Shown here in pieces: positions 1-8,760 of a stretch of DNA of 64,000 bases. Position numbers and translations under genes: made by a program. The notes below the pieces were generated by a model, which worked only from the letters and a program-made list of their open reading frames with translations, was not told the DNA's origin and did not search any database. Source of the stretch: Tropicibacter sp. R16_0 (GTDB lineage Bacteria; Pseudomonadota; Alphaproteobacteria; Rhodobacterales; Rhodobacteraceae); contig NZ_JAGHRE010000007.1 of assembly GCF_017743935.1 (NCBI RefSeq), positions 62,001 to 126,000 of the forward strand, in the 5' to 3' direction. Within the stretch, counting starts at the first letter, position 1. Each line of letters starts with the position of its first letter.

Positions 1-2
1 GG

Positions 3-1334
3 GCAATGATGCCGATGAACATCCGATGGGCCCCTGCCGAATGCGCCTATGCACTCAATGATGCCGGGGCCGAGATCTTGCTGGTTGACGATGCCTTTGC
101 CGCCGCCGCACCCGCGATCCAGGCGCAAGTCCCGGGTCTGAAAACGTTGGTCTTCTGCGGCGATGGCGACACGCCCGAGGGCATGGTGAACTACGAAGAA
201 CTCATCGCCGCCGCCACGCCGGTCGCAGACGCTGACCGCAGCCATGATGATCTGGCAGGCATCTTCTACACTGGCGGCACCACAGGCTTTCCCAAGGGTG
301 TGATGCTGTCACAGACGAACTTCTACGTCAGTGGCATCTCGAACGCGCAAGAGCTCAAGGTGGTCGACGGCACCATCTATCTGCACGCCGCGCCCATGTT
401 CCACATCGCCGACCTTTTGTGGTTCATGGCCATCACCTTTGTTGCAGGCACCCATGTGGTGATCCCCATGTTCACGCCCGAGGCCACGCTCGAGGCCATC
501 GAGCAGCACAAACCCACCCACACCCTGCTGGTGCCCGTGATGCTGCAGATGATGCTGGCCTCGCCCAAGCTGGCCGAGACCGACATCTCCTCTCTGGAGC
601 TCATCGGTTATGGCGCCTCGCCCATCACCGAGGCCACGCTGGCCGATGCCTTCAAGGCCTTTCCCAAGGTCGCCTTCATGCAGGCCTTTGGTCAGACAGA
701 GCTCAGCCCGGTCGCCACGGTTCTGGACAGCAAGTACCATACGCTGGACGGGCCTCATGCGGGAAAACTGCGCTCGGCCGGGCGCGCGACACGGGTCTGC
801 GAGATCAAGATTGTTGGCGAAGACGGTCAAACACTGCCGACCGGAGAAATCGGTGAGATCGCGGTCAAAGGCCCGATCACCATGCTGGGCTATTGGAACA
901 AGCCAGATGTGACAGCCGAAACCATCCGCGACGGCTGGGTCATGACCGGGGATGCCGGTTATATGGACGAAGAAGGGTTCGTCTTTCTGATGGACCGGGT
1001 GAAAGACATGATCGTCTCGGGCGGCGAGAATGTCTATTCGGCCGAGGTCGAGAACGCCCTCGCCCAACACCCCGCGGTGGTCACCAGCGCGGTCATCGGC
1101 GTGCCATCCGACCAATGGGGTGAAAGCGTACATGCCATCGTGATCCTGCACCCCGAGGCTCAGGCAACCGCCGAAGAACTGATGGCGCATTGCCATGAGT
1201 TGATCGCAGGCTACAAATGTCCGCGCAGCATTGATTTCCGGACCGAGCCGTTTCCTCTGTCCGGGGCCAACAAGGTGCTGAAAACCGAGTTGCGCAAGCC
1301 CTATTGGGAAGGACGAGATCGGCAGATTTCCTGA
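3..1334 (+). CDS. AMP-forming acyl-CoA synthetase (5' end outside window)
   Basis: The product activates a carboxylic acid, most likely a fatty acid, to its acyl-CoA through an acyl-adenylate. The reading frame is open to the left edge, and the first visible residues (MPMNIRWAPAECAY) match a point about 70-80 residues into the family, so the start lies upstream and the internal ATG at 6 is not the true start. The family signature is complete: phosphate loop YTGGTTGFPKGVMLS, the QAFGQTE motif, GDAGYMDEEG, DRVKDMIVSGGENVY, and near the C-terminus a lysine in GANKVLKTELRK that should be the catalytic lysine of the mobile domain. Substrate chain length cannot be read from the sequence. Confidence 0.9.
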   Translation, partial: AMMPMNIRWAPAECAYALNDAGAEILLVDDAFAAAAPAIQAQVPGLKTLVFCGDGDTPEGMVNYEELIAAATPVADADRSHDDLAGIFYTGGTTGFPKGVMLSQTNFYVSGISNAQELKVVDGTIYLHAAPMFHIADLLWFMAITFVAGTHVVIPMFTPEATLEAIEQHKPTHTLLVPVMLQMMLASPKLAETDISSLELIGYGASPITEATLADAFKAFPKVAFMQAFGQTELSPVATVLDSKYHTLDGPHAGKLRSAGRATRVCEIKIVGEDGQTLPTGEIGEIAVKGPITMLGYWNKPDVTAETIRDGWVMTGDAGYMDEEGFVFLMDRVKDMIVSGGENVYSAEVENALAQHPAVVTSAVIGVPSDQWGESVHAIVILHPEAQATAEELMAHCHELIAGYKCPRSIDFRTEPFPLSGANKVLKTELRKPYWEGRDRQIS

Positions 1335-1837
1335 GTTTGCTCATGACGATCACGCGCCTGCCCGTTTTGGGTCCAGCCAAATCGGCGCGTTCTGCGGTAC
1401 CGCGCCGAGCCGCTAGGCGAGGCGCCCGGCCCAACGGGAGGAGGTGCCCCGCAAGGGGCATCGACGACGGGCGGGAGCCTTTCGCCCCGTCCGTAAGATC
1501 AGATCGGATCATCAGATGAAAAACGAAACCCGTTTTGTGCAGCCGGACCTCGACAAATTGCCCTGTCACCGGCAGCGGCAACAGGGCCGATGGTGCTGAA
1601 ACACTCAGTCAGGCCGCTTTACGTGCGAGCGCGAAACCAATCGCGCCCGCGTTTGCGTACCAATGCAAACTCTTGAGAAACACGACACGAACAAAGCACT
1701 CACAACTTGTCGTGCATCGCTACACCCAACCTGAAATCAGGTTACTCGAGACATACTCATGTAACTGTGAGTTTGTTCACAGAAACACGAATTTTCTCCT
1801 AACGCGGATCGCTGAATTTCGGGGATCAAGGCCCAGA
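1335..1837. other. Intergenic stretch with one GC-rich hairpin
   Basis: About 500 bases separate the acyl-CoA synthetase stop from the convergent end of the NAD kinase gene. I see no convincing gene. A small stem-loop (TGCCCC, loop GCAA, GGGGCA) lies near 1446-1461 inside a GC-rich block at about 1400-1480. It may help end the acyl-CoA synthetase transcript, although no T-run follows. The remainder (1650-1837) is AT-richer and has no recognisable element. Confidence 0.4.
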
Positions 1838-2599
1838 TCAGGTAAATTGTTCCGAGATTAGCCGCTCTTCCAACCCGTGGCCGGGATCAAACAGAATACG
1901 GTGTCCGATCGAGGGTTCGGACCGGATTTCAACCCAGTCTATATCGCTGATCGAAATCGAATCCGCGTCTGCCATGACCGGGCGCTTGCGCGGGTCCACA
2001 ACATCAAACCGCACCTTGGCGGTCTTGGGCAGCAGGGCGCCGCGCCAACGGCGCGGGCGAAAGGCGGCAATCGCCGTCAACGCCAGAACGTCGGATCCGA
2101 TCGGCAGAATTGGGCCGTGCGCGGAATAATTGTAAGCCGTTGACCCGGCCGGGGTTGCCACCAGCGCCCCGTCACAGACCAACTCGGCCAGACGCACCCG
2201 CTCATCGACGGAAATCTTCAGCCGCGCAGCCTGAGGACCGGCGCGCAACAACGAGACTTCGTTGATGGCCAGCGCCTCATGCATCTGCCCTGCCTGATCC
2301 ATCGCGCGCATCGACAGCGGGTTGATGATCTCAAGCTCAGCCTCATCCAGCCTTTCCAGCAGATCGGCCTCGTTGTATTCGTTCATCAGAAACCCGATGG
2401 TGCCCCGGTTCATGCCATAGACCGGCGCCGGCAGATGCTGCGTGTTGTGCAGCGTGCGCAGCATATGACCGTCCCCCCCGAGGGCGACAATCACGTCAGC
2501 ATCCCGTGGTGCCGCATTGCCATATCGGCCAATCAAAGCAGCCCGGGCGGTTTGCGCCACCGGAGCGTCGCTGGCCAAAAAGGCGATTCTCTTGGTCAT
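1838..2599 (-). CDS. nadK: NAD kinase
   Basis: This enzyme phosphorylates NAD to NADP with ATP in the cytoplasm. The 253-residue product has the hallmark GGDGH motif at residues 41-45 (Asp43 catalytic), the NE motif in AINEVSLLRAG, and the glycine-rich segment TPAGSTAYNYSAHGPI that lines the nucleotide site. I chose the ATG at 2599 (MTKRIAFLAS), which matches the family N-terminus. An upstream in-frame start at 2686 would add 29 residues of unlikely sequence and run into the glyA promoter region. The gene is divergent from glyA, with about 170 bp between the two starts. Confidence 0.93.
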   Translation of the reverse strand: MTKRIAFLASDAPVAQTARAALIGRYGNAAPRDADVIVALGGDGHMLRTLHNTQHLPAPVYGMNRGTIGFLMNEYNEADLLERLDEAELEIINPLSMRAMDQAGQMHEALAINEVSLLRAGPQAARLKISVDERVRLAELVCDGALVATPAGSTAYNYSAHGPILPIGSDVLALTAIAAFRPRRWRGALLPKTAKVRFDVVDPRKRPVMADADSISISDIDWVEIRSEPSIGHRILFDPGHGLEERLISEQFT

Positions 2600-2769
2600 G
2601 TTATTGGGTTTCCGGTGTTGCGCATTTTGTTCCGAAACAATCATACCTTTCCCCCAGAGGCCAGCCTTGACGCCGCAGTTGGCCAATTCGTCGCTTTACG
2701 GCCTTTCTTGCCCCCATGGTTTCCGATAGGAAATCCGCCAACAGACACCCCCAGCTGATTGGAGCCACA

Positions 2770-4065
2770 ATGACTGCTGAAATTCGTGACCCCGGGTTCT
2801 TTACTGAATCGCTCGCCACACGCGACCCCGAACTTTTTGGTTCGATCACGTCCGAGCTGGGTCGCCAGCGCGACGAGATCGAGCTGATCGCGTCGGAGAA
2901 CATCGTCTCTGCCGCCGTGATGGAGGCGCAAGGCTCGGTTCTGACCAACAAATACGCCGAAGGCTACCCGGGCCGTCGCTACTATGGCGGCTGCCAATAT
3001 GTGGACGTGGCCGAAAACCTGGCCATCGAGCGCGCCAAGGAGCTGTTTGGCTGCGGTTTTGCCAACGTGCAGCCGAACTCGGGCAGCCAGGCCAACCAGG
3101 GTGTGTTTCAGGCGCTGATCAAGCCCGGCGACACCATCCTGGGCATGGATCTGTCGGCCGGTGGTCACCTGACCCATGGCGCCAAGCCCAACCAGTCGGG
3201 CAAATGGTTCAACCCGATCCACTATGGCGTGCGCAAGCAGGACAACCTGATCGATTATGAGCAGATCCAGGAGCTGGCCACCGAGCACAAGCCCGCGCTG
3301 ATCATCGCTGGCGGTTCGGCCATCCCGCGTCAGATCGATTTCGCCAAATTCCGCGAGATCGCCGACAGTGTTGGCGCCTATCTGCTGGTCGACATGGCCC
3401 ACATCGCGGGTCTGGTTGCGGCTGGCGAGCACCCCTCGCCTTTCCCGCATGCCCATGTTGCGACCACCACCACGCACAAGACCCTGCGCGGCCCGCGTGG
3501 CGGCATGATCCTGACCAATGACGAAGCGCTGGCGAAAAAGTTCAACTCGGCGATCTTCCCGGGTATCCAGGGCGGTCCGCTGATGCACGTGATCGCAGGC
3601 AAGGCCGCCGCCTTTGGCGAAGCACTGCGCCCCGAGTTCAAGACCTATCAGAAACAGGTGCGTGCCAACGCCGTGGCCCTGGCCGATCAACTGATCAAGG
3701 GCGGTCTGGACATCGTCACCGGTGGCACCGACACCCATGTTCTGCTGGTCGACCTGCGTCCCAAAGGCGTGACCGGCAACATCGTGGATGCGGCCCTGGG
3801 TCGTGCACATATCACCACCAACAAGAACGGCATCCCGTTTGACCCGGAAAAGCCCACCGTGACCTCGGGCATCCGTCTGGGCACCCCTGCGGGCACCACC
3901 CGTGGCTTTGCCGAGGCCGAGTTCCGCGAAATCGCCGACCTGATCATCGAAGTGGTCGACGGCCTTGCTGCCAACGGTGCAGACGCCAACGGCGACGTGG
4001 AAGCATCGGTTCGAGGAAAAGTGGCAGCGCTCTGCGCCCGCTTCCCGCTGTACCCGAACCTCTGA
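2770..4065 (+). CDS. glyA: Serine hydroxymethyltransferase
   Basis: This PLP enzyme interconverts serine and glycine while charging tetrahydrofolate with a one-carbon unit. The product is 431 residues. The PLP lysine is in [14 protein letters not shown] (Lys237), and SAGGHLTHG, the DMAHIAGL active-site stretch and the [15 protein letters not shown]-terminal motif are all present. The ATG at 2770 is preferred because a GGAG ribosome-binding site lies just upstream and the product then begins [11 protein letters not shown]. An ATG at 2716 is open but adds a non-conserved leader. A strong terminator follows directly. Confidence 0.96.
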   Translation: MTAEIRDPGFFTESLATRDPELFGSITSELGRQRDEIELIASENIVSAAVMEAQGSVLTNKYAEGYPGRRYYGGCQYVDVAENLAIERAKELFGCGFANVQPNSGSQANQGVFQALIKPGDTILGMDLSAGGHLTHGAKPNQSGKWFNPIHYGVRKQDNLIDYEQIQELATEHKPALIIAGGSAIPRQIDFAKFREIADSVGAYLLVDMAHIAGLVAAGEHPSPFPHAHVATTTTHKTLRGPRGGMILTNDEALAKKFNSAIFPGIQGGPLMHVIAGKAAAFGEALRPEFKTYQKQVRANAVALADQLIKGGLDIVTGGTDTHVLLVDLRPKGVTGNIVDAALGRAHITTNKNGIPFDPEKPTVTSGIRLGTPAGTTRGFAEAEFREIADLIIEVVDGLAANGADANGDVEASVRGKVAALCARFPLYPNL

Positions 4066-4088
4066 TCTTTCACGGTCATGACATGGAA

Positions 4089-4114
4089 ACGGCGCCCAAG
4101 GGGGCGCCGTTTTT
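4089..4114 (+). terminator. Rho-independent terminator of glyA
   Basis: A perfect 9-bp stem (ACGGCGCCC at 4089-4097 and GGGCGCCGT at 4102-4110) with a four-base loop is followed by TTTTC. It begins 24 bases after the glyA stop codon. Confidence 0.88.
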
Positions 4115-4174
4115 CGTTTCCGGGGGTGCTCCCGCCCCTTTTGCCTGCATCAGAGATGCCCGCAAAAGCGTTGG

Positions 4175-4200
4175 GCCGGGCGCCGGACCTGCGGCCCGGC
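4175..4200 (-). terminator. GC-rich stem-loop downstream of the YiaA-like gene
   Basis: GCCGGG at 4175-4180 pairs with CCCGGC at 4195-4200, with further pairing inside. On the minus strand it lies just past the stop of the leftward gene ending at 4217 and is followed a few bases on by a four-T run, so it may end that transcript. Such palindromes are also common intergenic repeats in this group. Confidence 0.35.
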
Positions 4201-4216
4201 GCGCCACCGCCCCAAG

Positions 4217-4501
4217 TCAGATGTCGGATTTGCCGTCGAGGATCGCCTCTTCGAGCATCTTTTCGTTGCGCGCCTCTTCGATGCGGCGAATGCGGTCTTC
4301 GGACGAGCGGTGGTCAAAGCGGTACTTCACCACGTTGATCAGGCTGATCGTCAGCAGCAGGATGCCCATGCCCCAGTAGCCTTTTGTGGCCAGCGGCACG
4401 TCGGTCGAAAGCCACAGTGACACTCCCAGCAGGCCATAGGCCATCAGCACGCCCGCGCCGTTCAGCATCAAAATCAGCGAATTGTCATTACGATCAGTCA
4501 T
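4217..4501 (-). CDS. YiaA/YiaB-like small inner-membrane protein
   Basis: The 94-residue product has two predicted membrane helices (about residues 10-34 and 39-58) separated by the loop DVPLATKGYW and followed by a basic, charged tail. The KGYW turn leading into an LINVVKYRFD stretch matches the two-helix YiaA/B pattern as I know it. I chose the ATG at 4501 (MTDRNDNS); an upstream ATG at 4525 would add eight residues. It lies downstream of the PspA-family gene on the same strand, about 70 bases away, and may share its transcript. That pairing suggests a part in envelope-stress response, but this is inference. Confidence 0.6.
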   Translation of the reverse strand: MTDRNDNSLILMLNGAGVLMAYGLLGVSLWLSTDVPLATKGYWGMGILLLTISLINVVKYRFDHRSSEDRIRRIEEARNEKMLEEAILDGKSDI

Positions 4502-4571
4502 GGAACTTGTACTCCGGTTTTTCAAATGAGATGAGAATTAGCCATCAATTCTGGCGAGATTAGGTTCGGTT

Positions 4572-5243
4572 TCAGTCTTTCAGGCGGCCCAGTACGTCGG
4601 CGGCGGTCGAGCGGGTCTTGTTACCAAACCCGGCCTCTTCCATCCGGGCGGCGATGTCGGTGTGATCCAACCCCTGGTCGATCTCGGCCAGGATCTGGCT
4701 TTGTTCAAAAGGATCCTGGGCCTGCAGGACACCCGCGATCAGCTCTTGCGCCTCATCCATCGGGCTGTCGCCGCCCAGATGACGGTTCAGGCGCTTTTGC
4801 ATCCCCTGCTCGCGGCGCACAGCCCGGGCCGACAGCGCCCCCTGCTTGAGGTCGATCAGGCGGCGGTTTGCGGTCTCGATGGACTGACGCAATTGCAGGA
4901 TGCGCATGTCCAGGCGATCGACGGTCTGCTGACGTGTCACGCTTTCGTTTTCCAGATCTGCCACCGCCTGGGCCGCGCTCTGCGCCAAATCTTCGCGCCC
5001 GGCATTCAGCGCCTCTTTGGCGCGGGTGAGCAGATCGTCAATCCGATCCTTTAGGCCATCCAACTGACGCTGCTCGGCACGCTGCTGCTGCATCAGATTG
5101 GCCAGCGACAGCTTGGCCGCCTTGAGGCTTTGTGCCGCTTCGCGGATCTTCTGATCAATCAGTTCGATCGAATATTCATCGCGCAGCTTTTCCTCGGCCC
5201 GCGCATTTGCCCCCACAACCAAAGTCTTCAAAGTTCTGAACAT
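4572..5243 (-). CDS. pspA: PspA/IM30-family membrane-stress protein
   Basis: PspA-family proteins form coiled-coil oligomers on the inner face of the membrane and protect it when the proton barrier is damaged. The 223-residue product starts MFRTLKTLVVGANARAEEKL, the usual amphipathic N-terminal helix, and then is almost wholly alpha-helical with heptad-rich coiled coil to about residue 150. A shorter helical C-terminal part ends in AADVLGRLKD. I chose the ATG at 5243 because it matches the family start; the frame is open to 5276. Two palindromic operators (TGAACATCGTTCA) lie at 5263-5275 and 5298-5310, upstream of this start, and the TetR gene lies just beyond them. This suggests direct repression by that regulator, not the sigma-54/PspF control known in enterobacteria. 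Confidence 0.85.
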   Translation of the reverse strand: MFRTLKTLVVGANARAEEKLRDEYSIELIDQKIREAAQSLKAAKLSLANLMQQQRAEQRQLDGLKDRIDDLLTRAKEALNAGREDLAQSAAQAVADLENESVTRQQTVDRLDMRILQLRQSIETANRRLIDLKQGALSARAVRREQGMQKRLNRHLGGDSPMDEAQELIAGVLQAQDPFEQSQILAEIDQGLDHTDIAARMEEAGFGNKTRSTAADVLGRLKD

Positions 5244-5262
5244 TTCGCATCCTCCAAAATCT

Positions 5263-5333
5263 TGAACATCGTTCATGAATTGGAGATAGCAATTCCCTGA
5301 ACATCGTTCAAGAAGCTTTTTGAACGATGTTCA
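5263..5333. promoter_or_regulatory. Three tandem TetR operators upstream of pspA
   Basis: Three copies of the inverted repeat TGAAC-N3-GTTCA stand at 5263-5275 (spacer ATC), 5298-5310 (ATC) and 5321-5333 (GAT). Centre-to-centre distances are 35 and 23 bp. They fill the space between the pspA start (5243) and the tetR stop (5339), so they should cover the promoter of the leftward pspA transcript. The same motif recurs upstream of tetR itself, which makes that protein the natural ligand. Confidence 0.8.
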
Positions 5334-5338
5334 GGAAA

Positions 5339-5929
5339 CTATTCGTTTCCAATTCGGCGCAAAACAGCGGCGATCATATGTTCGATCTGTTCCGGGGGTA
5401 CGCCAGAGATGCGATTTTGCAGGCCCAACAGGACGATCCCATGCACGGACGAGAACATCGCGCGGGTCATCAGAGACAACTCCTCTTGCGCCATTTCGGG
5501 AAACAGCTCGGACAAAGGACGCGAGATATTGGCGAACAGATCCGCCAGGGCTGCGCGATACCAGGTGGGCACCGGACCGTCCTCGGACATGTCCAGATCA
5601 AACAGTGCGCGCCACAGATTGGTGTGGTCCACCGCAAAGCCCAGATAGGCGTGACTCATCAGAATCAGGCGATCCACCGGTGGCTCGGTTCCATCGAACG
5701 AGCCGCGCACTGTTTCTCCCAACGCCTGAAAGGTCAGGCCATTGACTGCCATGACGATGTCATTGAGATCCTCAAAGGCGTTGTAGATGGCGCCAACAGC
5801 ACAGCCTGCATCCTTGGCCAGATCACGCGCCCTGAGCGCCGCCATACCATCCCGTTCGATCCGTGTTTTGGCCGAGTGGACAAGCTTTTCCCGCAACGCT
5901 GCCTTGCGCTGTTCCGATTTGGTCGACAT
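5339..5929 (-). CDS. TetR/AcrR-family transcriptional repressor
   Basis: The 196-residue product has the TetR layout: an N-terminal helix-turn-helix (about residues 10-60, including [21 protein letters not shown]) and a larger helical C-terminal domain for ligand binding and dimerisation ([20 protein letters not shown]). The ligand is not predictable. I chose the ATG at 5929 (MSTKSEQRK); the frame extends to 5962, but that would place the coding region over the operator at 5946-5958. Operators flank the gene on both sides, so it probably represses itself and the pspA-yiaA-like genes downstream. Confidence 0.88.
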   Translation of the reverse strand: MSTKSEQRKAALREKLVHSAKTRIERDGMAALRARDLAKDAGCAVGAIYNAFEDLNDIVMAVNGLTFQALGETVRGSFDGTEPPVDRLILMSHAYLGFAVDHTNLWRALFDLDMSEDGPVPTWYRAALADLFANISRPLSELFPEMAQEELSLMTRAMFSSVHGIVLLGLQNRISGVPPEQIEHMIAAVLRRIGNE

Positions 5930-5945
5930 GAGCACCCCTGTTTCG

Positions 5946-5958
5946 TGAACCACGTTCA
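5946..5958. promoter_or_regulatory. TetR autoregulatory operator
   Basis: TGAAC-CAC-GTTCA, a fourth copy of the motif found three times downstream of this gene, is centred about 23 bp upstream of the tetR start codon, a normal position for autorepression. Confidence 0.75.
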
Positions 5959-6002
5959 GCAATATCTCAGGTTCGGATCAGGGGAAAGTGCCCAGGTTCT
6001 GC

Positions 6003-6377
6003 TTAGATGAGCCCCTGCCACATCATGAAGCCCAAGACGAGCGCACCGAGCAGCAGAATGTTAAACGCCAAAGCCCCAAGCGCACCAAGCCACCAGCCCT
6101 TGCGCCTATCGGCCACGTCGATGCTGCGCAGATGTTCCTGAACCTCGCGCGCGGCCTTGGCTAAGGCGGGCGTGTCGAGCGTCAGGCGCAGTTTCGGGTG
6201 GCTTGCCATCCCTTCGACTTTCGCCAGCTTGGTCGCCTGGCGATAAATCCGGCGCGGCAAACGGTGGCGTGCCTTGCGCAGGGCCTTGGTCAAATCCTTG
6301 CCGCTCACGCCAAGTTGCGCCCTGAGCAGGGCAACGGTTTCCGCGATCTGATCCTGAACGGCGATGGGTTCTGACAT
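6003..6377 (-). CDS. Small protein with C-terminal membrane anchor, function unknown
   Basis: The 124-residue product has a charged helical N-terminal part (residues 1-90, rich in Lys/Arg/Ala, including LTKALRKARHRLPRRIYRQA) and one strong membrane helix at about residues 97-120. It looks like a tail-anchored or single-pass protein with a basic cytoplasmic domain. I do not recognise a family. It is divergent from the hydrolase gene beginning at 6466. Confidence 0.7.
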   Translation of the reverse strand: MSEPIAVQDQIAETVALLRAQLGVSGKDLTKALRKARHRLPRRIYRQATKLAKVEGMASHPKLRLTLDTPALAKAAREVQEHLRSIDVADRRKGWWLGALGALAFNILLLGALVLGFMMWQGLI

Positions 6378-6465
6378 ATTGGCCTCCGGCGGGCACCCTA
6401 CCCTGCCTGAGGGGCGGCCTCAATGGGGGGTGGTGGCGCGGGCGCCCTGCGGGTATCACCGGGAT

Positions 6466-7224
6466 ATGTTGAATTGGATCACCCACGGCACCCCGACCGA
6501 CCGCCCGCCCCTTGTCATTGCTCATGGCCTTTACGGCTCGGGCCGCAATTGGGGCGTCATCGCCAAGCGCCTGTCGGATGAACGGCAGGTGATCGCCGTG
6601 GACATGCGCAACCATGGCAGCAGCCCGCGCAACGCGGTGCATGATTACCCCGCGTTGGCCGGTGATCTGGCCGAGGTGATCGGTGAGTTTGGCGGGACCG
6701 CAGACGTCATCGGACATTCCATGGGCGGCAAGTCAGCGATGACTTTGGCACTGACGCATCCTGCAACAGTGAACAAGCTGATCGTGGCCGACATCGCCCC
6801 GGTCGCCTATACGCACACGCAAATTCAGTTCATCGAAGCCATGCGCGCCGTTGATATGGACCGGGTCGAGCGTCGCTCGGACGCCGAGGCGCAGCTGGCC
6901 GAACTGGGAGTTGAAAAAGCGCTCCAGAGCTTTTTCACCCAATCACTGGATATTCCCAACAAGGGTTGGAAGCTGAATTTGGACGCGCTGGCCGATCAGA
7001 TGCCCAACATCATGGGTTTTCCGGAGGTCCCCGCGTCGTGGCCCGGCCCAACGCTGTTTCTGTCGGGCGGGGCTTCGGACTATGTGCTGCCGGAACACCG
7101 CGACCGGATCAAGGGGCTGTTCCCGCAGGCCCGGTTTGCAAAGATCCCGGGCGCGGGTCACTGGCTGCATGCAGAAAAGCCGCGCGAGTTCGAAGCGGCC
7201 GCGCGGCTGTTTCTGAACGCGTGA
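6466..7224 (+). CDS. Alpha/beta-fold hydrolase (YbfF-like esterase)
   Basis: The 252-residue product has the hydrolase signature in order: HGLYGSGRNW near the oxyanion hole (residues 20-29), the nucleophile elbow GHSMGG (Ser85), an acidic residue in GGASDYVLPEH (about residue 206) and the catalytic His in GAGHWLH (about 232). The overall pattern is like YbfF and other small acyl esterases; the substrate is unknown. I chose the ATG at 6466 (MLNWITHGTP), which fits the family. An in-frame ATG at 6364 would overlap the divergent gene and add a non-conserved leader. Confidence 0.88.
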   Translation: MLNWITHGTPTDRPPLVIAHGLYGSGRNWGVIAKRLSDERQVIAVDMRNHGSSPRNAVHDYPALAGDLAEVIGEFGGTADVIGHSMGGKSAMTLALTHPATVNKLIVADIAPVAYTHTQIQFIEAMRAVDMDRVERRSDAEAQLAELGVEKALQSFFTQSLDIPNKGWKLNLDALADQMPNIMGFPEVPASWPGPTLFLSGGASDYVLPEHRDRIKGLFPQARFAKIPGAGHWLHAEKPREFEAAARLFLNA

Positions 7225-7228
7225 TGCG

Positions 7229-7411
7229 TCAATTCTGATAAAGCTTTCGAGCGATCAGCCAGGATGCAGGCGCTGCAATCACGGCACCGATAGCTGCCGC
7301 GCCGACAATCGCGGGAACCGTGACCATGCCCGCGGCCAGAACCGCAATCACGGCAGAACCTGCGATGGCTGTAGCAACAAGGGCATAAAGCATGGATGCA
7401 AGGCGGAACAT
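7229..7411 (-). CDS. Small hydrophobic membrane protein, function unknown
   Basis: The 60-residue product starts MFRLASMLYALVATAIAG and is predicted to be almost wholly membrane-embedded, with two helices rich in Ala, Gly and Val and a short basic end (IARKLYQN). The ATG at 7411 gives a normal start; the frame runs on to 7456. It is convergent with the hydrolase gene, with only four bases between the stops. No family recognised. Confidence 0.6.
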   Translation of the reverse strand: MFRLASMLYALVATAIAGSAVIAVLAAGMVTVPAIVGAAAIGAVIAAPASWLIARKLYQN

Positions 7412-7483
7412 GGGTCGGGTCTCCGGTTTTGAAAGTGTTGACCCGACCCTAGCCAATGCGCCCCCTGGCTGCTTTGATCTGGG

Positions 7484-7876
7484 TCACATTCCGGGATCGG
7501 CGGGTTCGACCATAGCACCGCCTGATGCCTGCCAATCCGACAGCCCACCCACGTTGTACACGGTCTGATACCCCATATCCTTGAGCAGCTTACCCGCAAG
7601 GGCCGCTCGACCACCGCTGGCGCAATGGATCACGATCACACGATCCTTGCGCAATTCGGGGTCATGAAATTGCGTTGCATCGTCGGCACGGAACTCCAGC
7701 ATTCCGCGCGAGATGTGGTGCGATCCCTGCGCGCGACCTGCGTTTTCAAGCTCCAGCGCATCGCGAACGTCCAACAGAAGTGCCCCTTGAGCCACCAGTT
7801 CCTGCGCTTTCTTTCCGTCGATCCGCTCAACCGCTGCATTTGCCGCAGCCATCATCTCTTGCACTGTCAACGCCAT
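7484..7876 (-). CDS. Single-domain rhodanese (sulfurtransferase)
   Basis: The 130-residue product is one rhodanese domain. The active-site loop is CASGGR (Cys85 as the persulfide carrier), preceded by the DVRD motif (residues 36-39) and followed by LKDMGYQTVYNVGGLSDW, the typical end of the fold. Partner and donor are unknown. I chose the ATG at 7876 (MALTVQEMM); the frame is open to 7918. It is the last chromosomal gene before the prophage. Confidence 0.88.
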   Translation of the reverse strand: MALTVQEMMAAANAAVERIDGKKAQELVAQGALLLDVRDALELENAGRAQGSHHISRGMLEFRADDATQFHDPELRKDRVIVIHCASGGRAALAGKLLKDMGYQTVYNVGGLSDWQASGGAMVEPADPGM

Positions 7877-8009
7877 CAAAACTCTCCTCGTATCGGTTGT
7901 TCGATGCATAACATGCAATTTCCTGCAAGTGTAGTACTGACGGGTGGCAATGCGATCAATGGCGTCAAGGATGGGCGCCTAGAAAGGCACATCAGTTGTA
8001 ATGTTGGAT

Positions 8010-8028
8010 TTTGGTACGGGCGGTGGGA
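8010..8028. repeat. attL core (19-bp direct repeat)
   Basis: TTTGGTACGGGCGGTGGGA is identical to 58210-58228, which is the CCA end, acceptor arm and part of the T-arm of tRNA-Leu. Identity ends sharply on both sides. This is the displaced tRNA 3' end left at the far end of the prophage. Confidence 0.92.
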
Positions 8029-8108
8029 ATCACTTTTTCTTATAAATTCAAATAACTACAAAAAATATGCGTAAATAATGTGAACTGAAACTTGCTCAAC
8101 AAGCAGTT

Positions 8109-8396
8109 CTACACAGCCCGAGGCTGTTCCGGCCTAATCGGTAGACGTTCAGGCGCCTCGACTTCATAAGCGATCAACCACTCGCGGATCCGCGCCCATC
8201 TGTCTGAATTCTTGGGAGTCGCGCGCCATTCGTCCAACTCGCGCAAGCGCCGGTCGAGATCCTGTATCCATTGTAATTTGATCCGCAATCCGTGACGCTT
8301 GGCCCAGACTCGCAGCGGCTTTTCCCAATCCACAACCTCATGGGCCTCAAGCAGGATGTCGAGGTCATGGGGGATGGTGTGAGGCCATTCGGGCAT
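8109..8396 (-). CDS. Hypothetical prophage protein
   Basis: The 95-residue product is rich in Trp, Arg and Glu (for example EVVDWEKPLRVWAKRHGLR) and probably helical; no family recognised. It starts with ATG at 8396, two bases after the stop of the upstream small gene (8399-8560), so the two are probably translationally coupled. It is the leftmost gene of the element, 80 bases from attL. Confidence 0.55.
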   Translation of the reverse strand: MPEWPHTIPHDLDILLEAHEVVDWEKPLRVWAKRHGLRIKLQWIQDLDRRLRELDEWRATPKNSDRWARIREWLIAYEVEAPERLPIRPEQPRAV

Positions 8397-8398
8397 GA

Positions 8399-8560
8399 CT
8401 ATTCCCCCAACCGTTCTAACAGTCTCTGCTCGATCCCCAGAGCCTCTTTCAGTTGCGCCAGGCGCTCGCTTTCACCTGTCCCATCAGCTTCGACAATCTC
8501 ACCCTGGATCCGGTCAATCTGTCGCTGATAGGTGGCTTTGTTGTCGTCTAGCTTGCTCAC
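8399..8560 (-). CDS. Small coiled-coil prophage protein
   Basis: The product is 53 residues if translation begins at the GTG at 8560, which has an AGAGAGG ribosome-binding site six bases upstream. A TTG at 8584 would give 61 residues. The sequence (KLDDNKATYQRQIDRIQGEI and following) is a charged heptad-like helix, probably a coiled coil. Function unknown. Coupled to the 95-residue gene downstream. Confidence 0.5.
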   Translation of the reverse strand: MSKLDDNKATYQRQIDRIQGEIVEADGTGESERLAQLKEALGIEQRLLERLGE

Positions 8561-8760
8561 TTGCGCCTCTCTGATGTTCTGCAACCGTTCTCAACATAGA
8601 AGACGCCCGAGCGTCATCAGAAATATTCAAAAAGCCGATGGCGGCAAAGTCACATACCAAATCCCCTGACATGGGCAGAGCTTAGGCGGGATATCGGGTT
8701 GATCGTCTCGCCCCGACTTATAGGTTTAGATGGATTTTGGCTTTATTGAATGGAATTCAG

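Noticed and set aside
2641-3810. A 389-codon frame on the minus strand across glyA
   Set aside because: It lies antisense to an unmistakable serine hydroxymethyltransferase gene and shows no motif or ribosome-binding site.
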